Assembly: GCA_012934845.2 (NCBI GenBank)
Contig: WNNJ02002114.1
Coordinates: forward strand, 62,001-126,000
From: Pomphorhynchus laevis
Taxonomy: Eukaryota; Acanthocephala; Palaeacanthocephala; Echinorhynchida; Pomphorhynchidae
DNA: 64,000 bases
Direction: 5' to 3'
In this document: in pieces, positions 54,501-61,670 of the stretch
Numbering within the stretch: position 1 is the stretch's first letter
Layout: every line of letters starts with the position of its first letter
Notes under the pieces: model-generated
The model's input: the letters and a program-made list of their open reading frames with translations, nothing else
Told to the model about the DNA's origin: nothing
Databases searched by the model: none
Position numbers and translations under genes: made by a program

Positions 54501-54782
54501 TTTGTTTGTAAAGCAGTGATGGATAATGATCAAGATGCAGTTTGTCCACACTGCCAGTGCAAACGAAGACAAGCTTATCTTAAGGAAATATCTCGTTTAC
54601 GAACTACGGAAAATAGGTTTCGAATGCTATGGACAGAATGCCAGAGCTGTCAAGGCAATTTGTTGGAAGAAATAATCTGTAGTAATCGAGATTGTCCAAT
54701 ATATTTTGCAAGGACAAAAGTACGTAACGATTTATCAGATGCAATCAAGAGAATTAATCAATTTAAGAACATAGAAGAATAA
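51540..54782 (+). CDS. POLD1: DNA polymerase delta catalytic subunit, single exon
   Basis: 1080 residues (human POLD1 has 1107), colinear over nearly the whole length. It is the leading/lagging-strand replicative polymerase and proofreading 3'-5' exonuclease, acting with PCNA. Visible motifs: Exo I FDIEC (292-296), Exo II GYNIQNFDF (373-381), Exo III YCLKDAY (489-495); polymerase motif A DFASLYPSIM (from 581), motif B KISANSVYGF (from 671), motif C YGDTDS (730-735); KKRYAG; and the C-terminal CysA (C987FVCK...CPHC) and CysB (C1034QSC...CSNRDC) clusters, the latter binding the iron-sulphur cluster. All catalytic acids are present. The N-terminus is short and variable, with little sign of the basic nuclear signal found in human. 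The start is the first ATG of the frame. No introns; most animal POLD1 genes have many, so this is either an intron-poor host or an intact retrocopy. The conserved motifs throughout argue for function. Confidence 0.97.
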   Translation: MTTVNKDKSRLLKCSQSDNVRLQQNSSSFQKYVRAAVDAEDDDYKDSENMNTTVCMARNTWARPPVPIIDHNSTDIIFQLIDCDVYSSNEPNMDNKTVVRLYGVTENENSIMAHMSGYVVFFYIRKPVEFDYERDHDLFEKEFNKAIEGNIGGYQQQHGKCVIRCMLEMKQSIYGYSAELKNPFLKIFLSSPKLLTPARKILENGFSLTPSCPFQSFETYNSNIDIEVRCLADLNIQSCGWLKVPASTYAIRKSRQFTSGCQIEISLNYKNLVNLPNEGQWMGIAPLRILSFDIECISPKGTFPDAKRDSVIQIANMVQTYGSDEEPSIRNVFTLKSCARILGSHVLSFDREADLLESWADFFRTVDPDVVTGYNIQNFDFPFLFTRAEVLKVKKFSMLGRLIDMKSHAKSVTLQSKQFGRRETHSINLEGRFLLDMFQVLTREYKLRSYSLNSVSYQFLGEQKEDVHHSIIGDLQNGNADTRRRLAIYCLKDAYLPLRLLNKLLSLVHHIEMARVTGVNLCHLLTRGQQIKVVSQLLRKANFHNFLIPNIPVSDASEEYVGGEVLEPIKGYYNTPITTLDFASLYPSIMIAYNMCYTTLLNEQSKSQLNSNQYFQAPTGGCFVKPEIRKGILPEILSDLLSARKSTKDAMKLENDDFRKSLLDGRQLALKISANSVYGFTGAQVGKLPCLSISQGITSFGRQMIEKTKNLIESHFITANGYTSNAQVIYGDTDSVMVKFNLDSLEESMKIGKEAASYVTSFFQTPIQLQFEKCYFPFLLISKKRYAGLSFTKIGSYDKIDCKGIETVRRDNCPLVANCISVCLRKLLVERLPNDAVNHVKDVIADLLCNRTDISQLIITKELTKADSDYAAKQAHVELASKMRKRDPGNAPNLGDRVPFVIVAGSKGEPTYKRAEDPVYVLNNCLPIDTQYYLENQLSKPILRILEPVLGDNAESLLFKGQHTLVRTQVTSKVGALLAFTKRRATCFVCKAVMDNDQDAVCPHCQCKRRQAYLKEISRLRTTENRFRMLWTECQSCQGNLLEEIICSNRDCPIYFARTKVRNDLSDAIKRINQFKNIEE

Positions 54783-55205
54783 TTTAAAATTTAAAGCGTG
54801 TTATTCTGTAGTATGTGAACTTGTAAATCGTAAACACTTTAATATAAAAATAATGTTTTTCACTTTTATAAATTAAAATACAATTTGAGATATGACATTA
54901 GTAATTTTTATAAAATAATAAATTACTTTATAATTAATTTTAATATCAAATGTTAAAATGCTTGAATTGTCGATATTTTGCATAATTTCACAATTTTGTT
55001 AAAATGCAATGTTTTTATTGCATTTTAAATGCAATGCTAATTATTTATTTTTACTTAAAAATAAAAATAAATAATACTCTAAAACTCAAAAATATTAATA
55101 ATATTATATAATATTATTAATTATAATATTATATTTAAAATTATTATAATTTTAAATATATAATTTTAAAATAAATTAATTTATTTAATTAAATTAATTT
55201 ATTGT
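54783..55205. other. AT-rich DNA downstream of POLD1
   Basis: No gene was seen. No strict AATAAA stands out from the AT-rich background. Confidence 0.5.
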
Positions 55206-55319
55206 AAAATGTTCCTCTTGTGGCGCGCCCAGCGCACAACCCATGCCAGATGCGCCACCCTATGGATTTTTATGATTTTAACCGGGTGAGTAATTTTTCA
55301 TAGAAAAATGTTCCTCTTG
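55206..55319. mobile_element. Small insertion (84 bp) flanked by a perfect 15-bp direct repeat
   Basis: AAAATGTTCCTCTTG occurs at 55206-55220 and 55305-55319. The 84 bp between them start with a GC-rich foldback (GTGGCGC 55220-55226 with GCGCCAC 55252-55258), unusual in this AT-rich region, and end AT-rich. The structure fits a very short retroposed RNA or SINE with its target-site duplication. Confidence 0.55.
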
Positions 55320-55384
55320 AAGAATCGAACCCGTGAATGTCAAACTCGAGATTTAAAGCATGACCATTAAACTAAGCATCTATG
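55311..55384 (-). tRNA. tRNA-like sequence, degenerate
   Basis: Minus strand: a D-arm-like TTAGTTTAATGGTCATGC, a 5-bp anticodon-like stem (TTAAA with TTTGA, 7-base loop TCTCGAG) and a T-arm-like ACGGGTTCGATTC. The A and B box words of a tRNA gene are both recognisable. The acceptor ends do not pair and loop position 33 is C, so it is a pseudogene or a SINE head. The 84-bp insertion above abuts its 3' side. Confidence 0.4.
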
Positions 55385-55427
55385 ACAAAATAATAAATGT
55401 TATATAAAATTATAATCTGATAAATAT

Positions 55428-55620
55428 ATAATTTTTTACAGATCCCCCTATGGTATCAGTAATTGCGAATGAACAAGAGTATAAGAACATCAAATTACTT
55501 TTAGAAGGAAAAACGAGCCAAGTGTATCTTTCGAAAGACATCAAAAAACTATTAACTTTATCTGTAAAGTTAATTATTAATAATGATTTTGCAGTTACTT
55601 CTTTTAATTCTTCGTTTTAA
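55428..55620 (+). other. Possible exon of an unidentified gene
   Basis: A good acceptor (TTTTTTACAG, ending about 55441) is followed by an open frame reading DPPMVSVIANEQEYKNIKLLLEGKTSQVYLSKDIKKLL to about 55617. Base composition is more balanced than the flanks. I do not recognise the protein, and no donor or neighbouring exon was found. Confidence 0.25.
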
Positions 55621-55843
55621 AATTATTTAACCCGTAATTATTTTTAGAATAAATATTCAATATCTCGAACAAAAATATCGTGCATTCAAAAATAGTTAAA
55701 CTTTCAAAGTATTCCAATTCTGTTGAAATGTAATCTTGAGCATCTGACATCGTGTATGTTTCATTTAAGTGCACTTCCTCCTTTATTTGTCCTCTAATAG
55801 AAAACACGAGATGAAAACAATTTCCAATAAACGAAAGGAACAA
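55604..55843 (-). other. Unidentified minus-strand open frame, possible exon
   Basis: 79 codons. The stretch RGQIKEEVHLNETYTMSDAQDYISTELEYFESL looks protein-like rather than AT noise, but it matches nothing I know. Confidence 0.2.
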
Positions 55844-56800
55844 ATAAATTGCTGCAGATTATCATAGATAAATTTCTGAATAGGCTGATAGGCCTTTTTA
55901 GATTATTTATAGATTATTCACAAAGTTGAAATAACCTAAAGATATGTTTTATTTTCAAAATAAATTATTGAATTACATAAAATAGATAACCTTATATTAT
56001 CTGATATTTTAAAATATATATTTTTTATTTTATTAATATAGATATTATTTTATTAAATTACTTATTTTTGGTTATGTGGAGTATTTACTAAATTAATATA
56101 GCGAAAAGTTATAATTTAAAAATAAATTTATTCATTAAATTTAAAAAATAAAATAATAAGATAATAAACACTAATGAAGTATAATAATATGTGCTATAAA
56201 ACATAATTAGTGAACGGTTTTGTGGTCGCGTGACCATATTTTATTTATTTTGTGATAAGAGAAGGAATGTCAAAATTAATATTATTTTATTTCTTCCAAA
56301 ATATACCTGTGTTTTATGATTACATTTAAACGAAACATTAAATTAAGTTATAATTTTTTATTATATTCATTTTTCGAACATTTGTGTTCATAGAACATTC
56401 TCTTATCTCAAAATAATTCTATGTAATTCGATCATAAACACTAATTAAGTATTCTAATTTGTGCTATATGACATAGTTGGTGAACGCTTTTGGGGTCGCA
56501 AACTACAAGGATGCAGTTTTCATATTTTATGATTATTATATATGAATTATACTGATTTTGTAATTTTTATCATTCATCTTTAAGAACGCCAATTTAAGCG
56601 CTTCCCCATCAATTTGACGAACCTGTGCTTCTTGTGTTTTATATAATATTTGTTTGCGTTTTATTTTATTGTACTTAACACAGTATCACATTGAAAGCAA
56701 AACATTTTATCAATTATAGAGTATCCCATTCCTTATTATCATTATTTTGCACTTTCCTCGAGAAAAATAAGATAAATAGTTTATTTTTAATTTGACTTGA
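55844..56800. other. AT-rich DNA with a local duplication
   Basis: A block of about 85 bp (ATAAACACTAATGAAGTAT... GTGAACGGTTTTGTGGTCGC, about 56163-56230) recurs at about 56433-56500 with several changes. No gene was recognised. Confidence 0.5.
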
Positions 56801-56804
56801 TTGC

Positions 56805-57870
56805 ATCTGTTAACTGAAATTCTTTTGATTGTGGAACGAGATTAAACTTATAGGTATTGTTCCTATTATTGATACAGCAGGACGCTACTAATCAGCCTGG
56901 GTGTGTCTCATCAGCTGCGGACCTAGATCATAATTATACAAGATAATTATTTATTATTGACCCGGTGCAGTGATCCAGTAGGGTGAACCAGTACGGCTCA
57001 ATTCAACTCAATATTAAACCAGTTTGATTAAGTAGTATTTGACTAGTTCAACATTGAATAATATTTAATTACTATAACATGCTATATTAACCGTTTTAAT
57101 TATTATTCAATAATAATTCAATAATTAAATAACATAGAATTATATTACTTATTAATAATGAATAATTGTCAAAGATAATTATAAATTATTGAACCAGTAT
57201 GGTTTATTACCCACATTTTAAGATATTTTATTAGTATAAATGCCACACAAATGGTAATGAAACTAACCTATGACGAGAGTATTACGTTCTAGAATAATCA
57301 TTTTCATCAACGCTTCTTCAATTAAAATCTATACAAGATCGCGATACATATATTTGTACTTGATTGCATATGTGAACTGAAATTCTTCTGATTGTGGTAC
57401 GACATTATCCTCACAGGTATTGTTCCTATTTTTGATACAGCGAAATAATAAGTCTGAATGGGTCTCATCAGCTGCTGCCAAGACCTACATTTCATGTTTC
57501 GACCCTTATTATCTGCTTACTCCCTACAATGGTGCAGATCGAATTTGAACTCAAGACGTCTGTATCGCGATTCAACGTTACATCCATTAGGCTGGCAGCT
57601 CCAGTGGTGTAGATATACATTTATGTATATTACTTTTGGTAGGGGATCGTATTCTAACGATCTATTAGAAACCTACCTTATGTGTGTGATCCGCTAACCG
57701 GATCACTGTTTTTCATGATGCCACTCGCAATGAATGTTTTTAGTTCAATTTGATTGCATCTGTGAGCTGTAATTCTTCTAGTTGTGACAAAATATTATCC
57801 TCACAGGTATTTTTCCTATTATTGATACAGCAGGACGCTACTAATCAGCCTGGGTGTGTCTCATCAGTTT
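56805..57870 (-). repeat. Three copies of a short (about 115 bp) dispersed repeat
   Basis: Copies at about 56805-56918, 57360-57471 and 57744-57868, all in the same orientation. On the minus strand each begins with CTGATGAG followed by AGGCTGATTAGTAGCGTCCTGC or a diverged form, then a conserved body (ATAGGAACAATACCTGTGAG). In the first copy the GCAG before the box pairs with CTGC after GCGTC, again a hammerhead-like stem I with a GTC, but no GAAA box is present. Confidence 0.75.
57537..57610 (-). tRNA. tRNA-like sequence resembling tRNA-Arg, degenerate
   Basis: Minus strand: GCCTAATGGAT, close to the A-box region of arginine tRNAs, then an anticodon-region-like stretch containing TCG, a T-arm-like GAGTTCAAATTC and a CACCA end. 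The acceptor pairs poorly (about 4 of 7) and the T stem has mismatches. The terminal CCA suggests a reverse-transcribed tRNA or a tRNA-derived SINE. Confidence 0.35.
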
Positions 57871-57959
57871 TATTTCATAAGTTTTTTTTTAAATTCTCGA
57901 CAATGCGATATGTCTTTTCAGAAAACTCTAATGTTTTAAGAGGCAATTTATCATTTAAA

Positions 57960-58260
57960 ATTGCGCTTGGAGGGAATGTAATCATTCCCTCCAAGGAATG
58001 GAGGCTCTTTCTCCGAGAAAAATAAGAGAAATGGTTTAATTTTAAAGACCTATTATTGATAAAGAATTATTGGAGCTGGGTCAACGAAAAGAGTAAATTT
58101 TTATTGATATTTCACTAATCTCTTTTGGCATCTTCAAAAAATTCGTTTTGTAAAAATGTAATTTTTATTTTGTATTTGATCCAGCTCCAGTAATAGTTTT
58201 ATTTTTGAATGTTCGCTAATGTGATTAGTCTCTTCAGAAAACACTAGTGTTTTCTGAATA
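57960..58260. repeat. Cluster of foldback sequences
   Basis: Three nested or adjacent inverted repeats: a 13-bp stem (CTTGGAGGGAATG, about 57966-57978, with CATTCCCTCCAAG); imperfect arms at about 58058-58078 and 58180-58195 related to the foldback near POLD1; and a perfect 26-base palindrome centred on ACTAGT at about 58225-58250. Probably remnants of small non-autonomous elements. Confidence 0.65.
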
Positions 58261-58269
58261 GACAAATAC

Positions 58270-58930
58270 AATAAATGCTCTATTTTCTCGAAAATAATAA
58301 GGAGACAAAGGCGACCGAACTTTTTACATTTACCGAAGGTAAAAATACCGAAGGTAATATGTTGAAAGCTCATGTGATATATAATGTTAATTATAAATAT
58401 GTTAATTATTACTTAGCACAATATGACATTGTTTGTCATTGTATGTAGATAGATATGATTCATGTCGTCATGAAAATTATAACGGATACCGATGTATTAT
58501 TGATCTCTTGAATGATGGAATGTGTTTCAACGGCAAATGTGTGGTAAGCAAATTTATCAAATCGTACACTCGCACTTTCTGGTTTAATTACAATATAAAA
58601 TATATAATTATTTTAAATACTTTTACAATGATGATATTATTTATTTCATAATTAATAATTAATTTTTATAATTGTTAGTTAAGAATTAATTAATAATTTA
58701 AATATAATTTATAATAAATTATTAATAATTATTACTATTTATATTATAAAACTATTTTTCTCTTATGTTTATGAAATAAAAAGTCAGTCAATGATTACAT
58801 TCTCTTCGAATGCAATTTTAAAAGACATTCCTTATTATATGCTCTATTTTCTAGAAAATAATGAGTAGACAAAGGCGATCAAACGTTTCTACATTTACCG
58901 AATTCAATTTGTGAAAAGCTAATCCGATAA
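58270..58930. repeat. About 75-bp direct repeat pair
   Basis: ATGCTCTATTTTCT...GACAAAGGCG...TACATTTACCGAA occurs at about 58275-58340 and again at about 58838-58905 with scattered changes. Confidence 0.65.
58433..58545 (+). other. Possible exon of a cysteine-rich protein
   Basis: An open stretch YDSCRHENYNGYRCIIDLLNDGMCFNGKCV is followed immediately by a canonical donor (GTG|GTAAGC at about 58540). The DG-CFNGKC pattern occurs in secreted cysteine-rich domains, but the family cannot be fixed from so little. No acceptor or other exon was assigned. Confidence 0.25.
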
Positions 58931-59488
58931 ATACGGCTAATTATAAATAATTAGCATTATTGTTAATGTGATAATGAATCCATTATCACATGGAAGCAAT
59001 CAATTTTATCTTTTATATATAGATTATGTAATATCGTTGACCCATTTTAACTATTGTTTTAACTTTTCTTACTAAATAGAAAAGCCGTTATTTTATTAAA
59101 TAGCCATTGAGCAATTGTTATTCCTAGTTTGTAGATAGAAAGTTTCTTTTATTAAGCTACAACAAAAATAGTCATGCGCATTAGATATCTATAATTAAAT
59201 AATCTAGAATGCATTTTATAAAACGAATCCATATAATTCTAGTTTCGATGTATCTAACTTAATGATATAAGTGTTTAATGCATACATAATCCGCCAATCA
59301 ACGGTTTTATTTAAGCTGTTTAAAACATTAAAGATATTTTTGCATTTAACTCATGATTATAAATTAAAATTAATTTTAAATTAAGCTTTACTTCAATACA
59401 GTCTTCAAGTTAAGCTTTTGCTTGAATGTACATTTTACAACTCAAGTTTTATAAATTTAGATTGACAAATATATTTTGTAGACAAGCA
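58931..59488. other. AT-rich DNA, no gene recognised
   Basis: Nothing identifiable. Confidence 0.5.
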
Positions 59489-59557
59489 ATGAGTTCGAAC
59501 GAAGAAGATGCAACTGTTTTTGCTAAAATCATTGATGACGCAGTAACTGTAATTTAA
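59489..59557 (+). pseudogene. Possible N-terminal remnant of a HINT-like (HIT family) gene
   Basis: An ATG opens MSSNEEDATVFAKIIDDAV, resembling the start of HINT proteins, where an acidic leader precedes TIF-KII-KEIPA. After five more residues the frame stops, next to a Naiad-type tail (from about 59575). The gene may have been cut by that insertion, or this may be a first exon (GTAACT overlaps the end). The match is very short. Confidence 0.25.
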
Positions 59558-59574
59558 CATTTATAATAGAATGA

Positions 59575-59705
59575 TGTTTAATTCCATGTATTAGAATTAA
59601 GATTAGAGATCATCAGAATGAACTGCTATGTTATCTAGTTTCAGCCCTATTCATCAAATCAGCATAGAAGTGGGTCAAATACATAATAATGATGGATACG
59701 AATTT
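59575..59705 (-). mobile_element. Naiad-type tail fragment
   Basis: Same orientation as copies N2/N3: CATGTATTAGAATTAAGATT, ATCATCAGAATGAACTGC, TTTCAGCCC and the GCATAGAAGTGGG segment align with the tail at 41130-41230 and 44660-44760. Confidence 0.65.
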
Positions 59706-59759
59706 AGACAAAAATGGCTAGTCGCATATAGATGGTACAAAAATAATTGAGGTAAAGCG

Positions 59760-60500
59760 AAGGATATCACAACGGAGGCAATGTCAGTGGTTCAAGATTA
59801 ATACGAGTTCTCCCATTCACAACCTGAAAATTTTGAATCGTTAAATTCTTTTCGTCTTGAGCCAGGGTTTGCTTTAAAGTCACCTTGCAATCACGCAATC
59901 GTTGCCGCTCTACCACATCGCGATCTTACATTATTCGTACCAGAGAGCCCCGTAAATGATATGAATTTCGAAGAATTAAACTAGTTGATTTACCGTCTTG
60001 TAAAACAGCTTTCAGTAATCGAGGGCGATTTCTACCATCTACTTTCTTCCAAATACGAAAAAGTGAGACAATTCTGATACCGGAAATGAGATCCGATGAA
60101 ACATCTATGAGGACTAATAATAGTAAAGTGCGAACCTGTAATAAATAATCATTTAAGCGCTGTTGACCATTTATGAAAGAGGACTCAGGGACATTTGCGA
60201 AGATTAGTGCATGGGAACGATCACGAATCCTTGAAATTTTTTAAGAGTTTTGAGTGTGCTGTGACAAGCAACCTAGCTTAATAGAAGGGTCATTACATTG
60301 AAGGTCACATGAATTTTTGGATGATACTTCAGAGTTTTGCAAGGTGCATGCAGGTTCATCGGGTGATAATTCACCCGATGAACGTTCTTCGACGTAATCA
60401 GTTGAGGAACTCAGTATGGTATTAGATATCACAGCGCATCTATACCTTTTGCTTTCCAGTGATTTACACAATGTAGACAGTTGAATTTGGTCTGATCACC
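59760..60500 (-). mobile_element. LINE ORF1 relic (L2/CR1-like)
   Basis: Minus strand. An acidic, serine-rich N-terminal frame (60471-60241) is followed in another frame by IRDRSHALIFANVPESSFINGQQRLNDYLLQ, then RIVSLFRIWKKVDGRNRPRLLKAVLQDGKSTSLILRN, DRDVVERQRLRDCK and FQVVNGRTRINLEPL. This is the typical ORF1 layout of an RRM-like half followed by a C-terminal basic part. It matches the SRDRCIIISNV start of the fragment at 14736. At least two breaks. Confidence 0.5.
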
Positions 60501-61500
60501 GACACTTTGATTTCATTAAACTAGTAAATTCATTTATATCAATTAATTTAATTAATTAATCTGATCAATTAATTTGATAAATAAATTTGTCAAATTTTAT
60601 TTAATTCCAGTTTTTAATATTTTTATCGAATAGCAAAAATGCTTACACTTTAATTATTGTATTTTTTATTTTTAAAATCAGAACAAATCTAAGAATTTTA
60701 AAACTGTCAGGGACTTAGCTACATTTTCTTAAACTTTTCAATTGGCACTTTATAGATTATGATTTTTAGTGACTAAATGACTTTCATGCGATTATTCAAT
60801 AAATAATCGCATGATTTTTTTAAACGAATTGACTCGATATGGCACTAATGCAAGCATTTCATTTTTCACCATTTATTTATCTCATGTTAAAACAAGTTGT
60901 GCCTGTTTATTTATTGCCATTATTCATTTTGCTTTAGTATTCAACAACAAAATTTCTTCACAAGATAAAATATAAACAAGATTTTTCCTGTTAACCATTG
61001 ATCCGGTGTCGGGTTGTGAATGCAGTATATGAACAGAACTACTCCAGACATCGATATCCTGGCAACAGACTATAGGTCTCTTTCCGATATCTCAAGGCAG
61101 TCTTCGGCCAGTTTCGAAATCTCTCAACCTGTATCGAGGTCTAGCTCGAGGTCTCTTTCCAGAGAGTCCGGCCTTTATGAATCAGCAGAGAACTATGTAG
61201 ATTTACTTGTGTCAGTGTGTTAAGGTAAAATTAATGAGTTCACGCTAATAACGAGTCCCATAAGGACGAAACATATGTCTAGCGTTGTGTTCGTTGATGT
61301 AGTTCATAGATGTAGTACGTTCCAGTTTTAATCTTAAACATTTTGAATGTATATATTGCAATGAAAATATTACCGCTGCCTTGGATCCTCAGAGAATCAA
61401 TAAATAAATTAGAGATTTGATTCAACCAGGACTGTCTATTACACTTATCTGCTTCTCTATGCATTATTGGTTATATATGCATTATTGGTTACGACTTAAC
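60501..61500. other. AT-rich DNA with one serine-rich open frame
   Basis: 61020-61223 is a 67-codon plus-strand frame (TTPDIDILATDYRSLSDISRQSSASFEISQPVSRSSSRSLSRESGLYE). It is less AT-rich than its surroundings and could be an exon or small protein, but it is unrecognised. ATGCATTATTGGTTA is duplicated at about 61461-61497 just before the Naiad leader. Confidence 0.35.
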
Positions 61501-61502
61501 TA

Positions 61503-61670
61503 TTATGTGGCGCGTGGAGTGAAGGTGGTATATCTTTATAGATCTGGTTCCAGCCTGCAACCGCTTTAAGCAGGGTAGCACCCTGTCAGATGCTGCTGGA
61601 TGGCCCGTTAAGTTTAGTCTGAGTCAACTAAACTAGGTGGCGACACCGAAAAAGCAACGTTAAAAATTAT
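61503..61670 (+). ncRNA. Structured leader of the Naiad-type element (copy N1)
   Basis: It is nearly identical to 44205-44038 on the minus strand although most surrounding DNA differs, and it is GC-rich. Stems seen: AGTTTAGT 61611-61618 with ACTAAACT 61627-61634 (8 bp); GGTG 61636-61639 with CACC 61644-61647, closed by a GCGA (GNRA) tetraloop; CAGGGT 61571-61576 with ACCCTG 61580-61585. ATCTG 61542-61546 pairs with CAGAT 61587-61591, and CCAGC 61550-61554 with GCTGG 61595-61599. The last two pairings interlock, giving a pseudoknot around the third hairpin. The layout recalls self-cleaving ribozymes of retroelement 5' ends, but a known class was not matched. Confidence 0.6.

Noticed and set aside
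55311-55384. Functional tRNA gene
   Set aside because: A and B box words are present but the acceptor stem does not pair and the base before the anticodon is C; kept only as tRNA-like.
61503-61670. tRNA-like or HDV-like identity for the Naiad leader
   Set aside because: A GGTTCCAGCC word resembles a B box and the interlocked stems resemble an HDV-like fold, but the remaining arms or helices do not match either class.
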